From contig BEHN01000001.1 of NCBI GenBank assembly GCA_002898535.1, positions 1-64,000 on the forward strand: a stretch of DNA of 64,000 nt, read 5' to 3'. The position numbers and the translations under genes were made by a program. Each line of letters opens with the position of its first letter. The first letter of the stretch is position 1. This stretch comes from a bacterium HR11 (lineage in GTDB: Bacteria; Acidobacteriota; HRBIN11). Positions 36,412 through 45,233 of the stretch are shown piece by piece. The notes under the pieces are model-generated. The model was not told where the DNA came from. It made no database searches and worked only from the letters and a program-made list of their open reading frames with translations.

Positions 36412-37359
36412 TTACGGGACGATCCGGGTCCCGCTCTCCCCCCGCAGGGCTCGGGGGAGCTCCTCGATGGACGTGATCAGGACCGATGAACCCCCGCCCC
36501 GGAGATACTCGACGGCCGCCTCGATCTTGGGGCCCATCGACCCGGCCGGGAAGTGACCCGCCTGCATGTAGCGTTCGGCCTCGGCGACGGACATTTGGTC
36601 GAGCCACCGCTGGCGCGGCGTGTTGTAGTACAGGGCGACCCGGGGCACGCCCGTCAGGATGACGAATAAGTCGGCCTGAAGACGGGAGGCCAGGAGGCCG
36701 CTGGTGTAATCCTTATCGATGACGGCCTCGACCCCGCGCAAGAGGCCCCGCTCCGTCCGGATGACGGGGATGCCCCCACCACCGGCGGCGATCACGACGT
36801 AGTCCCGTTCCAGGAGCGTCCGGATGGCGTCCAGGTTCAGGACCTCCCGGGGCCGGGGCGAGGCGACGACCCGCCGATAGCCGCGACCGGCGTCCTCGAC
36901 GATCATCCACCGCTTTTTGCGGGCCAGGAGGGACGCCCGGTAGGCCGTGAAGAAGGGGCCGATGGGCTTCGTCGGTTGGACGAAGGCCGGGTCGTTTTCG
37001 TCGACGACGACCTCCGTCAGGAGGCAGGCGACCCGCGGGGGTCGGCCGAGGCGGGCCATCCCGTTCTGGAGGGCCAGGCCGATCATGTAGCCCATGCTCC
37101 CCTGCGACATGGCGACGGCCACGTCCAGGGAAAAGGGCGGGACCTTCGTGCTGGCCTCCTCCATCTGGATGAGGATGCTCCCGACCTGGGGGCCGTTGCC
37201 GTGGACGACCAGGAGCCGGTAGCCGGCCCGCAGGAGGACCATCAGACGGCGGGCGGCCCGGTGGGCGTTGCGGAGTTGCTCCCGCTGGGTGCCCCGTTCG
37301 TCGGGCGGATGCAAGGCATTTCCCCCAAAGGCGACGACGGCCAAGGGCTTCCTGCCCAT
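36412..37359 (-). CDS. arcC: Carbamate kinase
   Basis: 315 residues. FGGNALHP, VHGNGPQVGSILIQ, VIAAGGGGIPV and the C-terminal MGPKIEAAVEYL are conserved amino-acid-kinase/ArcC motifs. It interconverts carbamoyl phosphate plus ADP and carbamate plus ATP. ATG 37359 is preferred to an in-frame ATG at 37380 because of a GGAGA site. It follows the cDPGS-like GTPase by 25 bp, so the two form an operon; no arginine deiminase or carbamoyltransferase gene is adjacent. Confidence 0.92.
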   Translation of the reverse strand: MGRKPLAVVAFGGNALHPPDERGTQREQLRNAHRAARRLMVLLRAGYRLLVVHGNGPQVGSILIQMEEASTKVPPFSLDVAVAMSQGSMGYMIGLALQNGMARLGRPPRVACLLTEVVVDENDPAFVQPTKPIGPFFTAYRASLLARKKRWMIVEDAGRGYRRVVASPRPREVLNLDAIRTLLERDYVVIAAGGGGIPVIRTERGLLRGVEAVIDKDYTSGLLASRLQADLFVILTGVPRVALYYNTPRQRWLDQMSVAEAERYMQAGHFPAGSMGPKIEAAVEYLRGGGSSVLITSIEELPRALRGESGTRIVP

Positions 37360-37384
37360 GTTCTGCGTCTCCGGCCCCAAGCGC

Positions 37385-38716
37385 CTATCCCCGGGGGACC
37401 CGACCCAGACGCGCCAGGAGGACCTCCTCCAACGTCGGCTGGCCGATGGGCTGGAGTTCGTAGGTGACCCGGACGACGGGCTTCTCGATGCGGATGATGC
37501 GCCGCAGGTCGACCGGCGTGGCCATCACGACGACGTCGGCCGGACACTGCCGGATCGTCGCCTCCATCTCCTCCATTTGCTGGCGTCCGTAGCCCATCGC
37601 CGGCAAGACCTGCGTGAGCTGACGGTACGTCTGAAAGACCTCGACGAGGGAGCCGACGGCGTAGGGTCGGGGGTCGACGACCTCGGCCGCCCCGAACTTC
37701 ATCGCCGCGATGAGCCCCGCCCCGTAGGCCATCTCCCCGTGGGTCAGCGTCGGGCCGTCCTCGATGACGAGGACCCGGCGGCCCCGAATCAAGTTCGGGT
37801 CCTCGACGAAGATGGGCGAGGCCGCGTCGACGACGACGGCCGACGGATTCAGGGCCATGACGTGCCGACGGATCGTCTGGACCTGCTCGAGGGACGCCGT
37901 ATCGACCTTGTTGATGACGACGACGTGGGCCCGCAGGAAGTTGACGGACCCCGGGTAGTACGTGCGCTCATGACCCGCCCGGTGGGGGTCGGCGACGACG
38001 ACCTCGACGGTCGGCTCGAAGAAGGGCCAGTCGTTGTTGCCGCCGTCCCAGACGAGGACGTCGGCCTCCGGCTCGGCCGCCTCCAAGACGGCCTTATAGT
38101 CGACGCCGGCGTAAACGACGACGCCCCGTCGGAGATGGGGCTCGTATTCTTCCCGCTCCTCGATGGTGCACTCGTAGCGGTCCAGGTCCTCCAGCGTCGC
38201 AAACCGCTGAACCCGCTGACGGGTCAGGTCCCCATAGGGCATCGGATGCCGTACGACGACGACCCGATAGCCGGCCCGCTGAAGACACGCCACGACATAC
38301 CGGGTCGTCTGACTCTTGCCGCTCCCCGTGCGGACCGCGCAGACCGAGACGACGGGCTTCCGACTCTTGAGCATCGTCGCCCGGGGTCCGATCAGGCGGT
38401 AGTCGGCCCCATGGGCCAGGGCGACGGCCGCCCGCTCCATGACGTACTGATGAGACACGTCGCTGTAAGCGAAGACGACCTCGTCGGCTTGATATTCCCG
38501 GATGAGCCGGGGAAGGTCTTCTTCGGGGACGATGGGGATGCCCTCCGGATACAGCGGGCCCGCCAGCTCAGGGGGATACCGGCGGCCAGCGATGTTGGGG
38601 ATTTGCGCCGCCGTGAAGGCGACGACCTCGTAGGACGGGTCGTCGCGATACACGACGTTGAAGTTGTGAAAGTCCCGACCGGCGGCGCCCATGATGATGA
38701 CCCGACGTCGCCTCAT
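37385..38716 (-). CDS. Cyclic-2,3-diphosphoglycerate-synthetase-like P-loop GTPase
   Basis: 443 residues. RRRVIIMGAAGRDFHNFNVV opens a Rossmann-like half. A P-loop TGSGKSQTTRYVV near residue 145, VLVWDGGNNDWPFF and VVVINKVDTAS (NKxD) mark a GTPase half. This matches bacterial homologues of archaeal cDPG synthetase; in bacteria the reaction is not established. The frequent neighbour in genomes is carbamate kinase, as here. The ATG at 38716 has a strong GGGAGG site; upstream open sequence is left out. Confidence 0.82.
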   Translation of the reverse strand: MRRRRVIIMGAAGRDFHNFNVVYRDDPSYEVVAFTAAQIPNIAGRRYPPELAGPLYPEGIPIVPEEDLPRLIREYQADEVVFAYSDVSHQYVMERAAVALAHGADYRLIGPRATMLKSRKPVVSVCAVRTGSGKSQTTRYVVACLQRAGYRVVVVRHPMPYGDLTRQRVQRFATLEDLDRYECTIEEREEYEPHLRRGVVVYAGVDYKAVLEAAEPEADVLVWDGGNNDWPFFEPTVEVVVADPHRAGHERTYYPGSVNFLRAHVVVINKVDTASLEQVQTIRRHVMALNPSAVVVDAASPIFVEDPNLIRGRRVLVIEDGPTLTHGEMAYGAGLIAAMKFGAAEVVDPRPYAVGSLVEVFQTYRQLTQVLPAMGYGRQQMEEMEATIRQCPADVVVMATPVDLRRIIRIEKPVVRVTYELQPIGQPTLEEVLLARLGRVPRG

Positions 38717-38805
38717 ATACCGCCTCCCGAAAGGTCTCAGGTGCCCGGGTCTCGGCTCCCAGTCCATCGGGTGTCGGGGCCGGGACCCAGGACCTTCCTA
38801 CAGCC

Positions 38806-40107
38806 TTACGGCCCTCCTACTTCCCGAAGCGCCCGCTCGATGGCCCGGTCGAGGATGCGGATCGCCCGGTCGAGATGCTCCTGCTCGACGATGAGGGGCG
38901 GGATCCATCGGATGACGTTCCCGTACCGACCGCACGTGATCAAGAGCAGGCCGTCGGCCAGGGCGTTCTCCAGGACCCGCCGGACGAGCTCCCCCCAGGG
39001 TCGTTTGGACCGACGGTCCCGGACAAACTCGAGGCCGACCATGTAGCCGAGGCCCCGGACGTCCCCCAGGCACTCGTACTTGTCCTGAAGCCGGCGGAGA
39101 CCCTCCATCATCCCGGGCTGGAGGGCCTGCCCCTTCTCCAGGAGCCGGTCTTCCCGAATCGTGTCGATGGTCGCGATGGCCGCCGCACACGAAAGGGGTG
39201 AGCCCCCGAAGGTCGTCCCGTGGGCCCCGGGACTCCACTGCTCCATGATCCGACGGGGCGCACACACGGCGCTCAGGGGAAGCCCCGAGGCGATCCCCTT
39301 CGCGACGGCCATGACGTCGGGGACGACCCCGGCATGTTCACAGGCAAACCACCGAAGCGTACGCCCAAAGCCCGTCTGGACCTCGTCGAGGACAAGCAGG
39401 ATTCCGTGGTCATCGCAGACCTTCCGAAGGGCCTGTAGAAACGACAGGGGCGGGACGACGTAGCCGCCCTCGCCCTGAATCGGCTCGACGAGGATAGCCG
39501 CCACCGCCTCCGGCGGGACCCGGGTCTCGAACAGCCGGTACAGGGCGTCCATCGTCGCCTGTACGCATTCGTCCGGCGTGCCTTCGAATCGATAGGGATT
39601 CGGGAAGGGTACGTGGTAGACCTCGGGCAGGAGCGGCGCATAGCGCCGTCGGAACTTGACGGCCGACGTCGTCAGGGAAATGCAGGCCAGCGTGCGGCCG
39701 TGGAAGGCCCCCTCGAAGGCGATGACCGCCGGCCGGCCCGTCACGTACTTGGCCAGCTTGATGGCCCCCTCGACGGCCTCGGCCCCCGAGTTGCTGAAGA
39801 AGAAGGTGTCGATGTCGCCGGGCATGACCTGGGCCAGCTTTTCGCCCAGCTCGGCGAGGGCTTCAAAGTAGTAGGTACAGCCGGCATGGATGAGACGGTC
39901 CATCTGCCGCCGGAGGGCCTCTAAGACGCGGGGCGGACGGTGGCCGATGTTGGCGACGGCCGTCCCGGAGGCGAAGTCCAGGTATGCCTTTCCGTCCGGG
40001 TCATAGACGTAGGGACCTTCCGCCCGGGCGACGGCCAAGGGCCAGTCGATGACGAGGGCCGGCGTCAGGTGGCGCTGAGCGCGTTCGACGATAGGATGGA
40101 GGGTCAT
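38806..40107 (-). CDS. Class III aminotransferase (4-aminobutyrate / acetylornithine type)
   Basis: 433 residues. YLDFASGTAVANIGHRPPRV, FFFSNSGAEAVEGAIKLAKY, FEGAFHGRTLACISLT, ILVEPIQGEGGYVVPP, LVLDEVQTGFGRT and the PLP lysine in MAVAKGIASGLPLSA. Transfers an omega-amino group (GABA, ornithine or a similar donor) to 2-oxoglutarate. ATG 40107 is supported by a GGAG site. In context with an AAA lysine route it could also act on aminoadipate-semialdehyde intermediates, but this is only inference. The 264-bp gap downstream of the next gene (40108-40371) holds a degenerate copy of the GGTCCATGG hairpin words and no gene. Confidence 0.87.
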   Translation of the reverse strand: MTLHPIVERAQRHLTPALVIDWPLAVARAEGPYVYDPDGKAYLDFASGTAVANIGHRPPRVLEALRRQMDRLIHAGCTYYFEALAELGEKLAQVMPGDIDTFFFSNSGAEAVEGAIKLAKYVTGRPAVIAFEGAFHGRTLACISLTTSAVKFRRRYAPLLPEVYHVPFPNPYRFEGTPDECVQATMDALYRLFETRVPPEAVAAILVEPIQGEGGYVVPPLSFLQALRKVCDDHGILLVLDEVQTGFGRTLRWFACEHAGVVPDVMAVAKGIASGLPLSAVCAPRRIMEQWSPGAHGTTFGGSPLSCAAAIATIDTIREDRLLEKGQALQPGMMEGLRRLQDKYECLGDVRGLGYMVGLEFVRDRRSKRPWGELVRRVLENALADGLLLITCGRYGNVIRWIPPLIVEQEHLDRAIRILDRAIERALREVGGP

Positions 40108-40371
40108 AGGGGCTTCTCCGTGGATGCGCGGGGCTGTGCAGGGGGATTCTACAAAAAGAAACCCATTCTGCAAGCTGAATGAATTTCATGCCATGGGGCC
40201 AGGGGGGTCGGGGAGTTTCAGGAACGGCCAAAAAAGACCACAGACACCGGACTTCGGACCATGTTCGCCCCGTCTCGAGACGAGGCATTCGGCTGATATC
40301 GTCGGGTCCAGGGTCCATGGTCTACAGTCTGAAGTCTCCTTTACGCCACATGCGCACCCGACACCCCCCGA

Positions 40372-41259
40372 TCACCGGGGTCGGACCGACGGCCGGGACG
40401 AGAACGTCGGGACCGGCGGGACCTGGGACCGCCACGTCGGCGTCGGGACGGAGGGCGTGAGGGCCGGAGCGAACGGCTGCGGCGTCACGGGCTGGAATCG
40501 GACGGCCGGGCCCTGGACGACGGGGGCCGGCGTCACGGGGACCTGCACCGGCGGGATCGGACCCGGGGGCGTCGTCTGGACGAAGGCCGGGAGGGCCGTC
40601 ACCGACGGCGGGATCGGCTGGGGCGGCACGGGCCGGACGACCTCGCACTGAATGCCCTGGAGGGCGCAGGTCAACTGCCAGAACAGGGGGTTCGGAAACA
40701 GGTAAACGGGAGCCGTGTATGTCGGCGTCGGGGTTTCCGAGGGCGTCGGGGCCTCTTCGTAACGGCGTCGGGGACGGCGCTCCGGAGCTTCCGGATACTC
40801 GTGGACGATTCGGATCTCCCGGGGCGCTTCGACCGTCACGGTCGCCGTCCGGGGGACGGGGCCGCCGATGCGTTCGCCCGTCGGTGTCCGGTTCGTGATC
40901 ATCCAGGTCCGTTGGCCGTCTCGTTCGAGGATGGCCAGACGCATATCGCCTTTCAGCCAGACGCTGGTCCCCTCGACGCGCAGGATACCGGACGCATCCG
41001 GCGTTTGGGCCGACCGTGCGGCCATCCGAAGGATGAGACCCGTCGGGACCGGTGACCGCAAGAGACGGATCAGCCCCCCGACGTCTACGGTCGGCCATCC
41101 GTGCTGGTCCAGCCACTGGGTCAAGTAGGCCTCCGAGGGATTCCGGGCCGCCGCCTGAAGGAAGGCCTCCAGTGTCGAGGCCTCCGCCCACCCGGCGAGT
41201 ATCCAGAAAACGCCCAGGACCCACGCGATGGTCCAAAAGCCGCATCCTGGCCTGGACAT
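40372..41259 (-). CDS. Secreted or periplasmic proline-rich protein of unknown function
   Basis: 295 residues from ATG 41259 (GAGGAGGT site). An N-terminal signal peptide (FWTIAWVLGVFWILAGWAEA) is followed by a small folded part (about 28-140, with GDMRLAILERDGQRTWMITN) and a long Pro/Thr/Val-rich tail (about 165-295). I recognise no family. Transcription would start near the minus-facing arm of MITE-like element 2, 30 bp upstream. Confidence 0.7.
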   Translation of the reverse strand: MSRPGCGFWTIAWVLGVFWILAGWAEASTLEAFLQAAARNPSEAYLTQWLDQHGWPTVDVGGLIRLLRSPVPTGLILRMAARSAQTPDASGILRVEGTSVWLKGDMRLAILERDGQRTWMITNRTPTGERIGGPVPRTATVTVEAPREIRIVHEYPEAPERRPRRRYEEAPTPSETPTPTYTAPVYLFPNPLFWQLTCALQGIQCEVVRPVPPQPIPPSVTALPAFVQTTPPGPIPPVQVPVTPAPVVQGPAVRFQPVTPQPFAPALTPSVPTPTWRSQVPPVPTFSSRPSVRPR

Positions 41260-41288
41260 GGGCGACCTCCTCATGCTTCTTTATAGTT

Positions 41289-41615
41289 TAACAGGGCGGT
41301 TCGGGAGGTGAGAAGTGAGATGGAGAGTGGAAAGGGCACCTCCGCGAAAGCACGATTTTTCAAGTATTCAGGCAGATGGGCAGTCGGCAGATGGGCAGGT
41401 GGGCCGATGGGCAGGTCGGGAGACTGGCGCCTATCCCCGAGACACCGGCCGTCATGCCGGTGGCTTCCGGAGAGAGCCCGCCATCCTGCGGGCGTCCTCC
41501 TCATGCACCGCCCGTCATGGCCGGGTCATCCGGAGGCATCTTGAAAAATCGAGATCGCCGGGCCACCGTTTTCCCGGATGGGAACCGCATTTCTCCCAAC
41601 CGAACAGCTCTGATA
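41289..41615. repeat. MITE-like element 2: outward-facing ~75-bp arms between divergent genes
   Basis: Arm 41289-41364 points minus towards the secreted-protein gene; arm 41540-41615 points plus towards the sulfatase gene. Both carry CTTGAAAAATCG at the inner end; the outer ends read CTGTTAAAC (minus) and CTCTGATAGG (plus). The core has GGCAGATGGGCAG words and ACACCGGCC/GTCATGCCGGTG. Core and plus arm match element 1 in inverted orientation, with a small insertion near 41480-41505. Confidence 0.75.
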
Positions 41616-41668
41616 GGATAGGTCCCCGCCCGTGCCGCACGGAAGTTGGCCTCTGCTGGGAGGGATGG

Positions 41669-43069
41669 ATGGACACTCGGGGACTCGGATTTCGAGCCCT
41701 CATCGGGGTCAGTGCCCTGGGGGTAGTCTTAGCAGTCGTCGGGACCTTCGGGACCCTCTCCAAGCCGACGGGCCTCCCGCGGGCCTCAATCCTGTTCGTC
41801 ACGGTCGACACGCTCCGGCGGGACTATGTCGGCGTGTACGGGGCCCCCTGGCCGATCACGCCGGCGATCGACCGGGTCGCCGGTCGGGGCTTTGTGTTCG
41901 AGCAAGTCTTAGCGACGGCTTCCTGGACACCTCCGACGATGGCGTCTCTCCTTTACGGAGGGACCCCCCTCGAACACGGCGTCTATGATTGGGACACGCC
42001 GCCTGCCGGCGGGACGGTCTCGTGGCCTCGGTGGCTTCGGCGGCAGTATGGATACCAGACGGTCTTCTTTACAAACCATCCTGGCCTGGCGGCGCCGGCT
42101 CTGGGGATCGCCACCCAGTTCGATACGGCCGTCTTTCTGGGCGATCCCTGGATGCCGGCGGAACGTCTGACCGACGCCGTCCTGCAGTGGCTCCGACGGC
42201 GGACGTCGTCCCGGCCGCTTCTCCTCTGGGTCCATTACCTGGACCCCCACGAGCCCTACGATGCCCCGTCGCCCTGGCCCGAGTACTGGCGGGCGAATAC
42301 GGCCGAGCCTTGGCTCCTGCCGATGAACCTATCGGTCTGCCCCGTCGAGCTGTACTTCGGGGAAAACTGTGTCCCGCCCTACCTCTGGCCGCATCTGGAC
42401 CGAAACGAATACCAACCTGACCGGTTGGCCGCCCGCTATCGGGCCGACATCGCCTACACGGATTATCACGTCGGGCGCCTCGTGAAGGGCGTCGTCGGAC
42501 GCTGGGACCGACCTCGACAGCGGTGGATCGTCTCGATCACAGCCGACCACGGGCAGTTGATCGTCCGGGAGCGACCCGACGGGACCCGCATTTTCTTTTC
42601 CCACGGGACGTATCTCTTCGATGAACTCCTGTGGGTCCCCTGGGTCCTGGCGGACACCCATCGCCCCATGAATGCTCAGCGGATCGACATCCTCGTCAGC
42701 CAGACCGATATTCCCCCGACGGTTCTCGCCTGGGCCGGCCTGGACCCGCCGCCGGCCTGGCGGGGCTTCGCCCTCTGGCGGGAAGACCGGTGGCAGTCGC
42801 ACCGGGCCTGGGCCGCGGCCTGGGAGCTTCGGGTCCCGGCCGCCGCCGTACACACGGGAAAGCAAAAACTCTGGGTCGCCCCAGGCCAGGTCTCGTACCT
42901 GGCCTGGGGCGATAGACCCCTCCGCGATGAAGCCCCAGACCCAGCCTTTGAGACGATCGTCCACCGCCTGCGGCAAGCGATGGCCCGCATGCAGGACGGC
43001 GGGCGTCCGGTCCCCCTCCCCAGTGACCTGAAGGCCCAACTCCAGCAGTTGGGGTACGTGGGACCCTAA
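41669..43069 (+). CDS. Membrane-anchored sulfatase/phosphatase-like protein (alkaline phosphatase superfamily)
   Basis: 466 residues. One N-terminal membrane helix (FRALIGVSALGVVLAVVGTF), then ILFVTVDTLRRDYVGVYG with the metal-binding Asp near residue 47, SWTPPTMASLLYGGTPLEHGV as the nucleophile region, HYLDPHEPYD and ITADHGQLI. The nucleophile position has Thr (WTPPT) rather than the Cys/Ser of the CxPxR sulfatase motif, as in several uncharacterised superfamily branches. Probably hydrolyses or transfers a phosphate or sulfate ester outside the membrane. ATG 41669 has a GGGAGGG site. Confidence 0.8.
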   Translation: MDTRGLGFRALIGVSALGVVLAVVGTFGTLSKPTGLPRASILFVTVDTLRRDYVGVYGAPWPITPAIDRVAGRGFVFEQVLATASWTPPTMASLLYGGTPLEHGVYDWDTPPAGGTVSWPRWLRRQYGYQTVFFTNHPGLAAPALGIATQFDTAVFLGDPWMPAERLTDAVLQWLRRRTSSRPLLLWVHYLDPHEPYDAPSPWPEYWRANTAEPWLLPMNLSVCPVELYFGENCVPPYLWPHLDRNEYQPDRLAARYRADIAYTDYHVGRLVKGVVGRWDRPRQRWIVSITADHGQLIVRERPDGTRIFFSHGTYLFDELLWVPWVLADTHRPMNAQRIDILVSQTDIPPTVLAWAGLDPPPAWRGFALWREDRWQSHRAWAAAWELRVPAAAVHTGKQKLWVAPGQVSYLAWGDRPLRDEAPDPAFETIVHRLRQAMARMQDGGRPVPLPSDLKAQLQQLGYVGP

Positions 43070-43096
43070 TAGGCGGCAGGCCGATGGGCGGGTAGA

Positions 43097-43213
43097 ACCA
43101 GTCTCATCCGACGGGACCGGGATCGGACCCTCGACATCCGACCCCAGACCATGGACTATGGACCATAGACCCCCTGGGCCCAAGCCGGTCTATGGTCTAA
43201 GGTCTATGGTCGG
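43097..43213. repeat. Long hairpin unit, copy 2 (convergent junction)
   Basis: Nearly identical to 20280-20400: CCGGGATCGGACCCTCGACA, then a hairpin (43147-43211) with left arm GACCATGGACTATGGACC and right arm GGTCTATGG repeated. It lies between the convergent sulfatase and the 43297-44712 gene, and fits a bidirectional terminator. Confidence 0.75.
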
Positions 43214-43223
43214 AACTCCGTCA

Positions 43224-43299
43224 CTTTGAAAAATCGGGCTTCCCGGGGGATGGAAAAGGTTGTTCCGACGCCATTCTCACGAACCGAAGGGCTCTGTTA
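43224..43299 (+). repeat. Solo arm of the MITE-like family
   Basis: CTTTGAAAAATCGGGCTTCC to GAACCGAAGGGCTCTGTTA: one ~75-bp arm without a partner. Its terminal TTA is the stop codon (TAA) of the minus-strand gene 43297-44712. Confidence 0.7.
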
Positions 43300-44712
43300 T
43301 GCGCCCGGTAGGGAAAAGCCCAAGTCCTTCAGGATATCCTCGACGGCCAGGTCCGTCCCCACGCCCCAGAGGTCGAATAGCCCCATGCGGGCCGCCCGCT
43401 CTTTCCACCACGTCGGTCCCCAATGGTCTTCTAAGAAGCGGTGGACGGCCTCGGCCATCCACCAGCCCCGGAACCACCACAGGGGCCAGCCCCGGTTGAC
43501 GGCCCAGGGAAGGAGGAGTTCGGCCTCGACCTGGAGGCCCAAGCTCCGTTGGACGTCCTGTCGGAGCTCGTACAAGTATCGTCCGACCTCGTCAGCCGGG
43601 ATGCCCATCGTCTCGACGGGGGCCAGAGCCAGATTCGCCCACCAGCGGCCCAGCCAGGTATCCAGCCAGGTCAGGCCCGTCTGGAATTCGTCCCATTGAG
43701 GCTCCCATTGAAGGGCCCGCCAGAAGCTGGGGCGGCTCAGCCATCGGGCCCACCAGAGGCCCCATCCCAGGGGAACGGACGGGTCCCCGCCAGCCAGTCG
43801 GGTCCAGGTATATTCCTCCGGGGTCCACAGGGCCGGTTGAGCCCGGCCCCACAGGAAGAGGCGCTCCCAGACGTCCCACAGGGACGACCCGGCACTGCGT
43901 AAGAGCCATAGCGTCGAGCCATCGAAGAGGGCGTGGGCCCCGACGATGGGGGTCGGCCCGGATGGCTCCCACCATCGGACCTCGACGTAGCCCTCTTCCG
44001 GTGCCTGCAGGACGTGCTTCCACAAGAAATCGATCAAGGCCGACTCCACGGGAATCAACCGTTGGGCGGCGGCCTCGGCCGAGGCCGGCCATCGGAAGAG
44101 GACGGACCAGTGCGGGAGTCGGCCCGACTCGGCAGGAACATGTGTCTCGTAAAGCTCGAAGTACCGAGCTTCTTGAGCATCCAGCCAGACCTGGCGCTGG
44201 GTCTCCCAAGCCGTCAGGTCCCACCCCTGCCAGCGGGTATAGAATTGGCGACCGTCGGTGACCCCCCAGGCCCGCAGGACGGCCTGCCAGCGGGCCAGCC
44301 ACTGCAGACGGAGGGTATTCCGGGTGTCCAGACCCTGGGCGAACCGGCGGGCGACCTCCAGGTCGCCGGCCTGAAGCAATTCACGCCATACGTGGGCCAA
44401 AGAGCGGTCTTCGGCCCCGACTCGCTCGCCCCATGCGCGCCAGATCGATGCGAGGTCCTCGATGGTGACCGATTCCCAGTGGAGCCAGAGGGCCATCCGC
44501 ATGGGGGCGACCCACTCGTAGGGGGACCGAGCGGCCTCAGGGCGAGCTTCTTCCAAGAAGGTTCGGACGGCTTCTTCTTTCAGGATGTCCTCAAAGTATG
44601 TGTACAACTCGCCCATCCGGAGGGAGACTTCGCCCCGAAGCCACCGGGCCAGGTGACGGCCCCGCCAGACGATGAGGTCCTCTAAGCGTTCGACGTATCT
44701 ATGGATGTCCAT
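43297..44712 (-). CDS. Unknown Trp-rich protein (471 residues)
   Basis: No confident family. Strikingly tryptophan-rich, with no signal peptide or clear membrane helix. The C-terminal part (GWPLWWFRGWWMAEAVHRFL, then WGPTWWKERAARMGLFDLWG) loosely resembles the C-terminus of M2/M3-like gluzincin hypotheticals, but no HEXXH zinc motif is present (the expected place reads LFLWGRAQ), so it may be an inactive relative. The stop is contributed by the solo repeat arm. It is followed upstream by ruvX on the same strand (15-bp gap), so they may be cotranscribed. Confidence 0.6.
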   Translation of the reverse strand: MDIHRYVERLEDLIVWRGRHLARWLRGEVSLRMGELYTYFEDILKEEAVRTFLEEARPEAARSPYEWVAPMRMALWLHWESVTIEDLASIWRAWGERVGAEDRSLAHVWRELLQAGDLEVARRFAQGLDTRNTLRLQWLARWQAVLRAWGVTDGRQFYTRWQGWDLTAWETQRQVWLDAQEARYFELYETHVPAESGRLPHWSVLFRWPASAEAAAQRLIPVESALIDFLWKHVLQAPEEGYVEVRWWEPSGPTPIVGAHALFDGSTLWLLRSAGSSLWDVWERLFLWGRAQPALWTPEEYTWTRLAGGDPSVPLGWGLWWARWLSRPSFWRALQWEPQWDEFQTGLTWLDTWLGRWWANLALAPVETMGIPADEVGRYLYELRQDVQRSLGLQVEAELLLPWAVNRGWPLWWFRGWWMAEAVHRFLEDHWGPTWWKERAARMGLFDLWGVGTDLAVEDILKDLGFSLPGA

Positions 44713-44727
44713 ATCCTGATGCAGGGG

Positions 44728-45231
44728 TTAGGAGTCCGGAAGCTGGGCACCCGGGTCTCGGGTCCCCGACGCCGATGATGGGTCACTACCGGACGACCGG
44801 CGGCGGAGGGACCGGACGTCATCCCAGGACCATACCGCCGCCGGGTCGTCCAGGGCCCGCTGAAGGATGAACGCCGCCGCCCAGGCGTCGTCCCGCTCGC
44901 CGGCGGCCGTGTAAAGCCGAGCGTCCTGGGAAGTTTCACTTTCGTCGACAAATCCTATCGCCAGGCCACGTAAGCGCCGACGCAGATAGCCGGCTTGGAC
45001 AAATACCGTCTCGGTCGTACGCGTCCACCGACCCTCGTACAAGGGCAGGCCGATGATGATCCGGCTCACGCTGTAGTCCCGGACCCACGCCTGAATCCGG
45101 CGGACGCAGGCCGGGCGGTCCGACGCCGGCAAGACGGCGAGGGGCCGAGCCGTCCTGCGGTCGACGTCCGACAGGCTCACGCCCCACCATCGGAGGCCCA
45201 GGTCCAAACCCATCCAACGGCCTTGGGTCAT
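44728..45231 (-). CDS. ruvX: RuvX/YqgF-family RNase H-like protein (putative pre-16S rRNA nuclease)
   Basis: 167 residues. WMGLDLGLRWWGVSLSD is the RNase H-fold start with the first Asp, RIIIGLPLYEG the central motif and GFVDESETSQDA the equivalent of the usual DERLTT region. Predicted to mature 16S rRNA or resolve nucleic-acid structures. The ATG lies 2 bp from the outer end of MITE-like element 3, leaving no ribosome site, so either the mRNA is leaderless or the true start is the internal ATG of MGLDLG. Confidence 0.8.
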   Translation of the reverse strand: MTQGRWMGLDLGLRWWGVSLSDVDRRTARPLAVLPASDRPACVRRIQAWVRDYSVSRIIIGLPLYEGRWTRTTETVFVQAGYLRRRLRGLAIGFVDESETSQDARLYTAAGERDDAWAAAFILQRALDDPAAVWSWDDVRSLRRRSSGSDPSSASGTRDPGAQLPDS

Positions 45232-45233
45232 GA

